A DNA stretch of 64,000 bases from Ashinkailepas kermadecensis. Taxonomy: Eukaryota > Arthropoda > Thecostraca > Neolepadidae. Shown here piece by piece: positions 34,668-46,352 of the stretch. The notes below the pieces were generated by a model. The model was given only the letters and a program-made list of their open reading frames with translations, was not told the DNA's origin and ran no database searches. Position 1 is the stretch's first letter. Each line of letters starts with the position of its first letter. The stretch covers positions 162,001 to 226,000 of the forward strand of contig JAOTOM010004122.1 of NCBI GenBank assembly GCA_034440615.1, given 5' to 3'. A program made the translations under genes and the position numbers.

Positions 34668-35257
34668 CGCCGCGTTGCACGGCCCGCCAGGACACAGCTA
34701 CTGACCGCCGACTGCCACGTTGCACGGCCCGCCAGGACACAGCTACTGACCGCCGACTGCCACGTTCACGGCCCGCCAGGACACAGCTACTGACCGCCGA
34801 CTGCCACGTTGCACGGCCCGCCAGGACACAGCTACTGACCGCCGACTGCCACGTTCACGGCCCGCCAGGACACAGCTACTGACCGCCGACTGCCACGTTC
34901 ACGGCCCGCCAGGACACAGCTACTGACCACCGCCGACTGCCACGTTCACGGCCCGCCAGGACACAGCTACTGACCGCCGACTGCCACGTTGCACGGCCCG
35001 CCAGGACACAGCTACTGACCGCCGACTGCCACGTTCACGGCCCGCCAGGACACAGCTACTGACCGCCGACTGCCACGTTGCACGGCCCGCCAGGACACAG
35101 CTACTGACCGCCGACTGCCACGTTCACGGCCCGCCAGGACACAGCTACTGACCGCCGACTGCCACGTTCACGGCCCGCCAGGACACAGCTACTGACCGCC
35201 GACTGCCACGTTCACGGCCCGCCAGGACACAGCTACTGACCGCCGACTGCCACGTTC
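34668..35257. repeat. 44/45-bp minisatellite, about 13 units
   Basis: Units of CACGGCCCGCCAGGACACAG and CTACTGACCGCCGACTGCC then ACGTT, with or without one G at the end, which makes 45- and 44-bp unit types along the array. Confidence 0.97.
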
Positions 35258-35399
35258 TATGAGCCTCCGCCGGTATCCCCCGCCCCACCCATCCATGAAA
35301 GGCCACACTGCGAGGCGGTGCGGGCCGGCCTGAGGCAGTCGGCTGCGGTAGGTCACCTGAAGGCCATGACACGTGCACTGCACAGGCCATACGGCAGAC

Positions 35400-35596
35400 A
35401 CCTGCAACTGGTGCGCCTGCCGCACACGGCTGTCTCAACTGGTGCGCCTGCCGCACACGACTGTATCAACTGGTGCGCCTGCCGCACACGGCTGTCTCAA
35501 CTGGTGCGCCTGCCGCACACGACTGTCTCAACTGGTGCGCCTGCCCCACACGGCTGTCTCAACTGGTGCGCCTGCCGCACACGGCTGTCTCAACTC
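35400..35596. repeat. 31-bp minisatellite, about 6 units
   Basis: Units of CTGGTGCGCCTGCCGCACAC and GGCTGTCTCAA; one unit has CGACTGTATCAA. Confidence 0.96.
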
Positions 35597-36596
35597 ACCG
35601 CAGAACAGGGCAAAAATAGGCAATCGTGTGGTTTGTGGTGGCGGCACTAGCCCAATCTCAACACGGAGATGTTTGCTTACTGACCACACAATGGTCGGCT
35701 TGTATATCTTCGAACAGACAAGACACTACCCCCAGATACGTCTCTCCGTAAAGGGTAGATACGGAGATTCAACGAGACCCTGAAGCATTATGATGATAAT
35801 AACTGGCCTCACGCTCATCATAATCACATTACAAGATAGTCCAAGCGTGTCTTCGACAGCTCGTGATCGGCCACGTGTGTGTGTGTATGCACAGTTAGTG
35901 GAGGCCTGTCCACTTATTAGATACCCCCTACGCGCGTATTTCCTGCTTGTATTAATTATAGCTACCTGCCTGTCGGTACCGGTGACCTACACACGCCTCA
36001 TGCATTCAGAATTAACTAGTGATCAGAATATGAAAGATGTTGATCGGATACATATCATACATGGATGCATTTTGGGGAAGAAAGCATACTTTTAATATAC
36101 AAACATTCAATGGAAATAATATCATAGACAGGACAAATTGTAAAATAATGTTGAAGCAATACCAAATATGTATAATAGTATATCACTCCTGTCAAAATTA
36201 ATGACGTTAGTACCTGGATAGCTTGTCTTCGGCCCGCAAGGCCTCAGTCCTTCTACATTTACAACCCACGGTAGACCGCAGAAAGGAAGAACGAACAACG
36301 ATGGGGAGCGTGTGCAAAACCGCACACGTCTGGTGAGAGTGAAAGGAGGAAATGATGAGGCACATGTTCTCACCATCATGACAAACTCAAACCGCGCAGC
36401 GTATCACCGGCACTGCGCGTGTGGCAGTCAGATAGTCTCAGATATCGAGGCGAGACACAAAACAGCGGGCCAACCAGCCAGATGGCATGCCATCTCTGCA
36501 ACATGACAGCTCCCCTCGGGAAACTCAACCACCCAAGTTAATCTTAATGCAATCAACGTGTATGGGATGACATCGCATAGTCACAAGACCCGGCTG
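35597..36596. other. no recognisable feature
   Basis: Unique sequence; short ORFs are unremarkable. Confidence 0.4.
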
Positions 36597-36755
36597 GTGT
36601 CGTGCTAACTGCTGACCAACACTGCTGACCGACACTGCTAACGAGCACTGCTGACCGACACTGCTGACCAACACTGCTGGCCAACACTGCTAACGAGCAC
36701 TGCTGACCGACACTGCTGGCCAACACTGCTAACGAGCACTGCTGACCAACACTGG
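36597..36755. repeat. 13-bp minisatellite
   Basis: CACTGCTGACCGA, CACTGCTAACGAG and CACTGCTGGCCAA variants in mixed order. Confidence 0.93.
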
Positions 36756-38060
36756 AGCCGTCACCAGAGCGAATGCGACATAATTCATCACAGCAGGGCA
36801 GTGGCGAATTGGGTTCTCGTGATGTCCTCAAGAGACTGTAGTTCTGAAAAATGATGCCAGTATAAGGCGCCGTTAGGGCAAGAGGCCAGGAGGCTGTGGG
36901 ACTCCACTGCTGCAGGCACAGGATCGGGCATCAAACCACCAAAGGGAACTAGTGGGCCGACCGCAACTGCACTCTCTTGACAGCGTGTGAGGGCATTCAA
37001 CGATACCTCGAACTTACTGAGCTACGCCAAATGGTCGGAGCAGAATAAGTGCCACGTTGAGTCACGGTAATTACGCCCTGCAGCCGTCCCGCTCAGCGAA
37101 TGTCGCATTCAACTTTTTAACACGGGGGACGGCCCACACATGAGACTGCCAAGCCCGGTGTGGGGGAGGGGGCATGCCACGTGGTGCATGACGTCTCAAG
37201 GCCAATGGGCAGTGGCTGAGAAGGACGAAGAGTGCCCGCTGCCATCCGGTGTGATTTGTAAGCTGCCCACGGGGAAGAATGTCGCTGCAAACCTCGATCC
37301 TTGAACAAGGATTGAGAGTACTTCAGGATAAATATTGTGGTGACAGTTAGTAAATATTAAAATGAAAAGGCCAGTTCTGACTTTGAGTGGGAGCATTAGA
37401 ACTTGAAATGCTGCATTATATCATTACATTACATCGTGGAACGCTGCTGAAAGTTGGCCGTCAGCGGAAAAGCCGCCGTATACATCTTTGTTTGGATACA
37501 GAATAAGCGCACTTTAGGAAAGCTGTCGGGATAAGAAGCGGTAAAACAACATTAAAAGAACGCATCTGAATGTGAGTGAAACATAGCGCGCAAAACACTG
37601 CGAAACAACACAAGTTATTACGGTTTCAGAGGCGTGATGCTGGCTCCGGCGAACTGTCCTGCTATATGCACGGGAGTAGACTCTCTTGAGCTTCGCCCCC
37701 GCTCGTTATACAGGTGATAGTCACTCATGACAATAGGTATACCGTGCGTCTGGTCGAATCCCATAACCAGTTGGCTAGCCTTACTGCAATACGGTATTGA
37801 CGTTCTTTCTGCGATACAAAGCTGAAAATAGTTAGAACGAAAAATTCGACTAACGCGTCTGTATGCATTCAACAGAATGCAGCTGTGTGGTATGTCCAAT
37901 ACAAATAGGCTTCCTGTAAATGCCTACCAATTAACTGAGGGTTGGCCTCCGCCGCCAACTGACGAGATGCCAGATTTAGCAGCGACCGCTAGTGTACAGT
38001 GTACTTTGCCTAACATGGGAGTGCAGCTTAGGGGTAAGTCAGAGTGAACTCCTGCTATGC
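36756..38060. other. no recognisable feature
   Basis: Unique sequence, no exon supported. Confidence 0.4.
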
Positions 38061-38116
38061 TAGTTAGTTATTTTGGGTTTGAGAGTGCATCTGCAACCAT
38101 GGCCCTGCGGCGCCCA
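38061..38116 (+). mobile_element. hairpin micro-element, copy 3 (diverged)
   Basis: TAGTTAGTTATTTTGGGTTT followed by GTGCATCTGCAACC and GGCGCCC aligns with the copies at 17320 and 28846. GAGTG and CACTC near the ends can pair. No target duplication is visible. Confidence 0.45.
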
Positions 38117-38164
38117 CTCGACTTGGACGCCGCCTGTGACGCTCTCACGGTGTGGCTCGCTGTG

Positions 38165-38690
38165 CTCTGCCTTTACTAACGACAGGTGTGCTCTGCCTTT
38201 ACTAACGACAGGTGTGCTCTGTCTTTACTAACGACAGGTGTGCTCTGTCCTTACTGACATCGGCTGCACTATGCTTTTACTAACGTCGGCTGTGCTCTGC
38301 CTTTGCTGACATCGGCTGTGCTATGCCTTTACTGACATCGGCTGTGCTCTGCCTTTTCTGACATCGGCTGTGTTATCCCTATATTAGCGTCGGTTGTGTT
38401 GTACCTTTACTAAAGTTGGCTGCGCTCTGCCTTTGCCAACGTTGCCTGTGCTCTGCCTTTACTAACATCGGCTGTGCTCTGCCTTTACTAGCGTCGGCTG
38501 TGTTGTCTCTACCCACGTTGGCTGTACTCTGCCTTTGCTAACGTCGACTGTACTCTGCCTTTACTAGCGCCGGCTGTGCTCTGCCTTTACCAACGTTGGC
38601 TGTGCTCTGTCCTTACTAGCATCGGCTGTGTTCTGCCTTTCCTAACGTCGTCTGTGCTCCGCTTTTACAAACATCGGCTGTGCCGGTCTG
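38165..38690. repeat. 26-bp minisatellite, diverged, about 20 units
   Basis: Units of CTCTGCCTTTACTAACGTCG and GCTGTG with frequent substitutions (ACATCGG, AGCGTCGG, AACGTTGG). Older-looking than the homogeneous arrays. Confidence 0.92.
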
Positions 38691-38889
38691 TGCCAAGGAC
38701 GCGGACCTAAAAACGTCAGCACTGATCAGACTGAGAGCGATCGATATCCAGTCACTCATCGATCCAGGCCCGCGTCCATGGTCTCTGGGTGGCGCAGTGC
38801 AACCAGAATCATGCAAGACAACCGGAAACTACATATGATAATTCGTCCCTGGTTTCTGGTTCGTGTGATCCGGTATCATCTCTCACTTC

Positions 38890-39495
38890 ACTTCCGGACT
38901 GTGGGACGCGGCACCGTCTTGGCTTCCGGACCGCGTGACGAGGTATCGTCTTTGGCTTCTGGACCCCGTGGCGCGGCATCGTCTTTGGCTTCCGGACCAC
39001 GTGCAGCGGTATCATTTATAGTTTCCGGACCGTGTGACGCGGCATCGTCTCGGGTTTCCAGACCGTGTGACGAGTATTTTTATAATTTGGAGTGAAAAGG
39101 GACCCGCCCCCGTTTCTGGGGGGGGGGGGGGGGGGAAAAAAAAAAAAAAAAAAATAGAAAGGGAAAAAAGGAACTGTGACGCATTGTCTCCGGTTTCCAG
39201 GTCGTGCGACGCGGCATCGTCTCCGGATTCCAGGCCGTGCGATGCGACATCGTCTCCGGTTTCCAGGTAGTCTAACGCCGTATCGTCTTCGGTTTCCTGG
39301 TCGTATGACGCAATGTCGTCTCCGGCTTCCAGGCCGTGTGACGCCACATCGTCTCCGGTTTCCGGGCCGTGTGACGCGTCATCGTCTCCAGTTTTTAGGC
39401 CGTGTGACGCCGCATCGTCTCCGGTTTCCGGGCCGTGTGACGCGTCATCGTCTCCGGTTTCCAGGCCGTGCGACGCCGTATCGTCTTTGGTCTCT
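38890..39495. repeat. 33-bp minisatellite interrupted by a homopolymer block
   Basis: Units of GTGTGACGCGGCATCGTCTC and CGGTTTCCAGGCC. About 39090-39175 breaks the array with a poly(G)/poly(A) block. The 11-residue periodic frames (FPGRVTRHRLR) are artefacts. Confidence 0.94.
39117..39175. repeat. poly(G) then poly(A) tract
   Basis: About 18 G followed by about 21 A, then A-rich sequence. Such junctions are unusual and error-prone in sequencing. Confidence 0.9.
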
Positions 39496-39734
39496 GGACG
39501 CCATCTTGTGGTCTTTCCTCTGGAACAACTAACTCAATTTCGTCTTCAGTCTCCCTGGGGTATTTCGCTTTGAGTCATCGATGCAAGCACAAGTCACAGT
39601 AGCTGATGCGCCCAAAAGGCTCTCCCAGACGAAAAGAAAGCATTGCAACGAGCAGCATAACCCCACCGAAACTGACCTCTAAAATTCAACCTCTCAAGGA
39701 AATGTTGAATTCTGTGTGGCGCTTCTTCGAACAT

Positions 39735-39825
39735 TGCCTTGGTAACACAGCTTTCAACGGAGGAAAATTATGACTGTCGCCTTGGTAACGAAGCTTTCAA
39801 CGGAGGAAAATTATGGCAGTCACTG
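39735..39825. repeat. two-copy tandem duplication, about 42 bp
   Basis: GCCTTGGTAACACAGCTTTC and AACGGAGGAAAATTATGACT repeated once with few changes. Confidence 0.9.
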
Positions 39826-40189
39826 ATTAGCCAATCCCAAGTTCGGAAACAGACCAATACTGTGCATTCGCAGTCACCAAGCAAACAACCTCGATACGTT
39901 CTCGTTGGTCCAGTCTGCTTTTGCGATATCCGTCATAGTGATATATAAATAGCACCTAGTGTTGCCTCCTCTGCTACACTGACCTGGCCTACCCGCGCAA
40001 TGTTGGCTGCCAATGCATTGCAAAGATGATGACAAACATTGCTAATCTTGGACGGAAAATAAATCGTATTGCGATATCATTGTTCAGAATCATCGTTTGC
40101 CTTTGATCACCATGAAACCGGTTCTAAAATTCGCCCATAATTCTGTAATCAACAGATCGACATGCGAGTTGGCGTTCTGTTCGCGTCAT

Positions 40190-40262
40190 CCTCAGTACAG
40201 TCGGCCCGGATTGCGCCTCAGTACAGCCGGCCTGCATGAAGCCTCAGTACAGCCGGTCTGGA
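40190..40262. repeat. short tandem repeat, CCTCAGTACAGCCGGCCTG
   Basis: Three units of about 28-30 bp. Confidence 0.85.
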
Positions 40263-40732
40263 TAAATGGTACTGCTGTTGCCAATTCTGATCGGCAGCTC
40301 GACAGTAACACGAAATGGAAAACAACATACACCTGTACGAACGACATTTACAAATACACGATGCAGTGAAGAAGAGAAAACGTGCTTTTTCACACTTTAC
40401 AATACAATGATGATTTAAACGTGTCTCACACCAGAGCTTTGTCACAGGCTCAGAACTGCTACGAAACCGAACAGGAGGCCGCACCCACAGCAGAACAATG
40501 GTATGCGGGCCTGCCTGCTTTCCCTTTCAGCGGCAGACGTTAAGGGCCCCCTCAGGCAGAAGGCGCACACACCCATACGTCCACCGAAGCAGATGGTGAA
40601 AATCTGGATCTTTTTCGTCCACCGCGTCCTCGGCATAGTGGAAATCCTGGGTGTGCAATTCACTGGCCGTGGTAAGGTCGTGGGTGCGATGACCAAGGCA
40701 AGTGTGCAGTGCAATGCAATGGCAACAGTTCC

Positions 40733-40850
40733 TATTGCAGCGAACACAACTTCCCAGCGAAAAACGTCTGGGAGGGACGCAACAATTACTATCGCAGCGA
40801 ACACAACTTCCCAACGGCAACGTCTGGGAGTGACGCAACGGCAGAACAAT
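40733..40850. repeat. two-copy tandem duplication, about 58 bp
   Basis: Shared GCAGCGAACACAACTTCCCA and ACGTCTGGGAGNGACGCAAC. Explains overlapping open frames on both strands at 40442-40954. Confidence 0.88.
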
Positions 40851-40995
40851 CGTTGGAAAAGCTCACGAGCGTGGGCTGATGTCAACAACACTATGTCCGG
40901 CATTGCATCAGCATTGAAGAGGCAAAGCTGAAGTGATTGCGCATGGTGATGCAATTATACAATTATATGCATGCCATTATGTATACGGTGTGAAC

Positions 40996-41857
40996 TGTGT
41001 GGCGCCGGTGGTGTCGGCTGGGACACCCAGTAGTGTGAGGTGCCGGCAGTGTCGGCTGGGTACCCAGTAGTGTGAGGTGCCGGCAGTGTCGGCTGGGTAC
41101 CCAGTAGTGTGAGGTGCCGGCAGTGTCGGCTGGGTACCCAGTAGTGTGAGGTGCCGGCAGTGTTGGCTGGGTACCCAGTAGTGTGAGGTGCCGGCAGTGT
41201 CGGCTGGGACACCCAGTAGTGTGAGGTGCCGGCAGTGTCGGCTGGGTACCCAGTAGTGTGAGGTGCCGGCAGTGTCGGCTGGGTACCCAGTAGTGTGAGG
41301 TGCCGGCAGTGTCGGCTGGGTACCCAGTAGTGTGAGGTGCCGGCAGTGTCGGCTGGGTACCCAGTAGTGTGAGGTGCCGGCAGTGTCGGCTGGGTACCCA
41401 GTAGTGTGAGGTGCCGGCAGTGTCGGCTGGGTACCCAGTAGTGTGAGGTGCCGGCAGTGTCGGCTGGGTACCCAGTAGTGTGAGGTGCCGGCAGTGTCGG
41501 CTGGGACACCCAGTAGTGTGAGGTGCCGGCAGTGTCGGCTGGGTACCCAGTAGTGTGAGGTGCCGGCAGTGTTGGCTGGGACACCCAGTAGTGTGAGGTG
41601 CCGGCAGTGTCGGCTGGGACACCCAGTAGTGTGAGGTGCCGGCAGTGTCGGCTGGGTACCCAGTAGTGTGAGGTGCCGGCAGTGTCGGCTGGGTACCCAG
41701 TAGTGTGAGGTGCCGGCAGTGTCGGCTGGGTACCCAGTAGTGTTAGGTGCCGGCAGTGTCGGCTGGGACACCCAGTAGTGTGAGGTGCCGGCAGTGTTGG
41801 CTGGGTACCCAGTAGTGTGCAATAGTGGTGGTGTCGGCAGGGACACACATTAGTGTG
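40996..41857. repeat. 37-bp minisatellite, about 23 units, left part
   Basis: Units of GTGTGAGGTGCCGGCAGTGT and CGGCTGGGTACCCAGTA; some units have GACACCCAGTA. The unit is not divisible by 3 and is stop-free on the minus strand, giving three overlapping false ORFs of 219-366 residues. Two diverged units remain at 46281-46352, beyond the hAT-like insertion. Confidence 0.97.
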
Positions 41858-42224
41858 CATGGGTGTAGCCACGGTTTTGAAATGGGGGGGGGACAAACCA
41901 GAGACGCGGTATATTTGGGTAAGGTGGAAGTAAGACCCCCCTCCACCAAAAAAAAACTCAGATTTCAGCCACTTTGTTTTCAAGGTCTGGTTTTTAGATT
42001 TACCATTGTTAAACATGATATTTTGGGGGACAAAAAGTTCCTCCAAAATTAGCAAGGTTCACTCCCTATCACTACCTATGAACACTTAGCTATATGTCGT
42101 ATGTGCTGGGCCCGATTTCACAATCACCATAGAGCAATGCTGTAATCACGTTAAATGTTGCTCTCTTGTAGCAGAAGATAAAACATTGCACGATGGTTTT
42201 GTTGTAGTAAATATGGACATGCAC

Positions 42225-45020
42225 CAGTGGCGTACCGAAGGTTGGGGCATTAGGGACAGTTGCTCCCCCTTGAGAGGTGGGGGCCCCAATAATCGCGCTG
42301 TGGTTCGGAAAATTGCACCAGGTACCCTAAAAATTTAGCTGCCCCCCCCCACACACACACACAAATAGCACCGTAGCCCATAACAATCATATTGGGGACC
42401 CAAAAAGTCGGGCAGGGGCCCATAAAATGACGCTGGAGGTTCAAAAAATCGCACCGGGGCTCATAAAATTACATTGAAGGCCCAAAAAAAGTCCACAGGG
42501 GACTCTGAAAATGACGCTGTGACCCCAAAAAATCGCACCAAAGCCACTGAAAATCTCATTGGAGGCCCCAAAAAGTGAGACCGAGCACCTGAAAATACTG
42601 TTGGGGCCCAAAAAATTCGCGTCGTGACTAAAAAAAGGTCGCACCGGGGCCCCACAAAATCAGGCTGGGGCTTCAAAAGGACGGGCCGTCGCCACCGGAA
42701 ATCACACTGGGGCCAAAGCAGTCTTGCCGGGACTTCTGAGAATAACGCTGTGGTCCAAAAGACGGGCCAGGTCCCTGAAAATCGCGCTGGGGCCCCCAAA
42801 AGTCGGGCCGGGGCCCCTAAAAATCAAGCTCAAAAGTTCGCACCTAGGCCCCTGAGGATACCCAAAAAAAGTTGTGCCGGTGTCCTTGAAAATCACGTTG
42901 GCCCCACAAAGATGGACTGGACACCTGAAAATCACGCTGGGGGTTCAAAGTAACAGGCCGGAATCCCCAAAAAACGCTGTGGCTCCCAAAACGTCGGACA
43001 GGTGTCCCTGAAAATCCCGCTCGACACCGACGAATCGACACTGAAAACTCACAAAGGGACTCCATCGAATTGACCTGAGCACCGGAATATTCAGAACAGA
43101 CCACGAAAGAAAGATCTCAGAAGGGCCTTTCTACTCTGAAGGGTGCCATCGACTGAAAAACCCGTTGAGCAACCGCAGTGGCTAACCAAAGAGGAAATGC
43201 ACCCTTCCTCCTGAACGGGTGATCTCTCAAGAATAGAGCCGGGTCCCAAAAAATCGTCCTGGGGCCCATAAATTCGCATCGTGGCTCTAAACAAATGCAA
43301 CGGGCACAAAGAACTCGCGCCGAGCCCGAAAATTTGCGCCGGGACCGACGAAAATCGCGCAGGGGCCCAGCAAAGTGCAACCCTCCCAGCGAACTCGCGC
43401 CGAGCCCCCGAAATATCGCACCTCGGACCCAAAATTCCCGTCGGTAGTCCCAAAAAATATGGTCGGAGCATCACAAGTTCCCCTTTGGGATCCCAAAAAT
43501 TGGCGTCGGTGGCCACAAATAAGCACAGCTTGGCCAAAAAAATCGCATCGGAACCCGTCAAATGTCAAGACTGAGCCCCCAGAATAAGGAAGGATCCCGA
43601 AAAATAAATGTCCGAGCCAGAAAAATCGCTCCGGAGCCCCAAACATACCACCAGATGCATGCAAAAATCGCGCACGGCCCGGAAAAAAAACGTATCGGAG
43701 CCAAAAAATCGGGGAGGGACACAAAAATATGGCACCGAGGACCACAAAAATCAGACCGGGACTCAGACTTTAAAGATTCAGAAGTAACAAAAAAAAACAC
43801 GAGTTGAGCCCAAAAAAGTGGCGTCGGATCCACCCGGAAACAAACTGAGCCAGAAAAGTCGCACAGGGACCCCGAATAATTATACCGGAGCCTCCAACAT
43901 CGTGTTTGGGTCCCACAAATGTGCCCTAAATAAGCACAACAGGACCCTAAGAACACAACGGGAGGCCAAAAATGCATGGGCCCTACAAAGCGCACCCATT
44001 CCCGCAAACAGTGGCATGGCCTTAAGACCTGCGTTGCAGATCTAATTAAACACACCGGGAGCTCTAATAAAACATAACAGAGGCCCTCAAAGCATACCGG
44101 AGTCATGAGACCGAATGGAGACCTCAAAAACCGGCTGGGTCCATCAAAACGCGACATGGTCCCGCAAAAATAAACAAAAAGACCGGACACTAAATAAATA
44201 CATCGGGGTATTCGAAAACGGGCCGGTTCCTCAAATGTACCGTCGGTGCACAACAAAAAAGATAAAAAGCTGTTAAAAAAGTCTGGTCTCAAAAATGTGC
44301 TCGGCTCCTAACACAAATTGGCTGGAGCTTTAAAATATATCTGTAGATGAAGAAAAACGCAACGGTTCCGAAAAATAACACCTAGCTAGGGCATCGGTTC
44401 GGTGGCCAATCTGGGAGCGTATTTAACCAGAGAGGAGGTGCATCAAAACTCAGCGTGTATCCGGATTTATTAACCACCAGAAACCAAATATGGCACAAGA
44501 CTATCATGTGGCAGCGATTAGTCAAATGCAGGAGGCCTAGCAGAAACCGGAAAATCACACGAATTGTGGCGAATGCGCCGAATGCGCATTCGCGCATCGT
44601 TCGCACACGTGTACGAACGTTGGCGTTTTGGCGACGGGAGTTATTAACTGGAATGTGTGAAATTTGAAAATTTTAGATTCTTAATTGTACAGGTATTTTA
44701 ATTGCACAGGCGTAATTTCAGCAGTATGAGGACACTTATCAAAGCATACCAAAGGAAAAACCTTCGAACTGGATGGGGAGTTGGGTTGAAATCCGGTAAC
44801 TCAGAAACGATGGTGGTAGATTGTCCCCCCCCCTCCCTTTCACATGACAATTAAATTGGTCACTAATTATTTGAATACAAAAATAAATAAAATGGCCCCT
44901 TTGAAATATAGTGGTCGAAATCCGGGGAAATTTTAAACCATGGCGGTAGGTGGGCCGACCCTAAATCCGTTTGCTCCCCCCCCCCCCCACTCCCTAGCGC
45001 CAACCCAAGGTAAGCCACTG
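42225..45020. mobile_element. 2.8-kb non-autonomous hAT-like element (inner) carrying a degenerate array
   Basis: Left end CAGTGGCGTACCGAAGGTTG; right end, read on the minus strand, CAGTGGCTTACCTTGGGTTG, with further matching GGCGC/TAGGGA beyond. Flanking 8-mers ACATGCAC and ACTTATAC match 5 of 8, consistent with an old 8-bp duplication. Internally it is mostly the degenerate array 42260-44340. There is no transposase coding sequence. Confidence 0.75.
42260..44340. repeat. highly degenerate GGGGCCCAAAAAATCGCACC array
   Basis: About a hundred diverged units of roughly 18-20 bp: a purine/pyrimidine block GGGGCCC, a run of A, then TCGCGCY. Units differ almost everywhere yet spacing persists for 2 kb. 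Minus-strand open frames (up to 244 residues) rich in GPRCDF/FSG words derive from the repeat. Confidence 0.85.
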
Positions 45021-45083
45021 ACTTATACTAACCTTTTCCATGTTTTCCTGTTTGATGGGGACATATTTCGATGAAATGACAAC

Positions 45084-45388
45084 CAGGGGCGGATAAAGCG
45101 TGTGACACTGAGAGCATGTTTCCCCTCCCATGGAAGGTGGCCGGGAAAAGACGCCCCTCTAAGAAGGTTCGAGTGTACCTGCTGGAATTTTCAGCCAGAG
45201 TCGCCCCTCTGAGGGAAAAAGACGCCCCTGGAAGGAAAGGCGCCCCTCCGGGAAGCCCGAGTGCACCCTCGCCTCGAATTCTTTTCAGCCAGATACGCCA
45301 CTCCAGATACTTTCGCAGTGGTGCCTCCCCAAAGGAATGGCGCCCCTCCAAACAAGTGCACCCACGACAATTCCTGGATCCACCCCTG
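45084..45388. mobile_element. 305-bp hAT-type MITE with 8-bp TSD
   Basis: Left end CAGGGGCGGATAAAG; right end, on the minus strand, CAGGGGTGGATCCAG. Flanking 8-mers ATGACAAC (45076-45083) and ATTACAAC (45389-45396) match 7 of 8. The interior has repeated GACGCCCCT/GGCGCCCCTCC words. It is non-coding and related to 4314-4530. It sits inside the outer element but outside the inner one. Confidence 0.85.
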
Positions 45389-46280
45389 ATTACAACACAA
45401 TTGAAGCGATAGCAACCGAACCTCACGTTCGGTCGATATCGCTTCAATATCGCCATCTAAGAAATCAAGCTAACCTTTGGTCTTGAAGTTTGACCTTGGC
45501 ATGTAGAGGTTTGAAATATTACGCGATGATTCACCACAGGCTATCGCTTGATACCAGATTTGGGCAGGTTTGGGTGAACAAAAAAATGGGACGCAATCAA
45601 AGAAACCGGTTTGCTTTTGACCTTGACATTTAAGGTGGTAATGTGAGACCTATGTAGTTGTTTCCAGCGTGTTCAGTACAAGCAAAGCATTTGTGGTAAT
45701 TTATTCGAAGGATCATAAACCCGTCGCTGAATACCAATGTCAATAGAAATACTCCTCCGGCGAACACGTTGCTGAATATGAATACGAATACGACGTTAAC
45801 ATGACATACGTGCTTAAGGCTACCTATAACCCCTCTCCGCGGTCTTGAAGATGTCCAAGGACACCCAGAGTTACTTTTGTTCACGATATATCGATATACG
45901 CGCAGGGAAATGCAACCTAAAAGTTATAAAGCCGTGCGATAATGCAAATTTGCTGCCTCGCAAAGCGCAATTTTCCACGTAAGCGAAAACACAAGATGGT
46001 CAAGGTTCATCTTATTCAAGAATGGTCTTGAAGCAGGACTTCCTAGCTTTTGCTGATTTACTACTCGGATATTTCGTGACGACAGATAGCCTCTGAAACC
46101 CATTGATTGGCTAGATTGGCTTCTAGTCTTTTTAGCGATTCTCTTGCATATATATATTTTCACTTTATAAGGGATTAAGTATAATTTTGCGGCGATCATG
46201 GTCAGGTAGCTGAGGCTTGGGAGACACGAAATAAATTGAGGGGGACAAATCACATGTCCCCCCCAGTGGTTACACCCATG

Positions 46281-46352
46281 CTAGTGTGCAATACCGGTGT
46301 TGTTGGCAAGGACACCCAGTAGTGCACAGTACCGGTAATGTCGGCTTGGTAA
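46281..46352. repeat. 37-bp minisatellite, right remnant (2 units)
   Basis: TAGTGTGCAATACCGGTGTT then GGACACCCAGTAGTGCACAG and GTACCGGTAATGTCGGCTTG continue the 40996-41857 array across the insertion. Confidence 0.85.

Larger units (their letters stand above)
41858..46280. mobile_element. 4.4-kb hAT-like element (outer), inserted in a minisatellite
   Basis: The left end CATGGGTGTAGCCACGG and the right end, read on the minus strand, CATGGGTGTAACCACTGG form a terminal inverted repeat, both followed by G-runs and GACA. Flanking 8-mers TTAGTGTG (41850-41857) and CTAGTGTG (46281-46288) match 7 of 8. The 37-bp minisatellite continues on both sides. The terminal motif resembles the C-A-N-GGGCGTAGCCA ends seen in many animal hAT elements (established pattern; assignment is inference). 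No transposase was found inside. It contains a second TIR element (42225-45020) and a MITE (45084-45388). Confidence 0.75.

Noticed and set aside
40955..42055. 366-residue minus-strand open frame (and 219/289-residue partners)
   Set aside because: Lies in the 37-bp array; all three frames open by periodicity, no start context or splice sites.
44382..44667. Short open frames at the end of the degenerate array
   Set aside because: Overlap on both strands and lie inside a non-coding TIR element; no domain.
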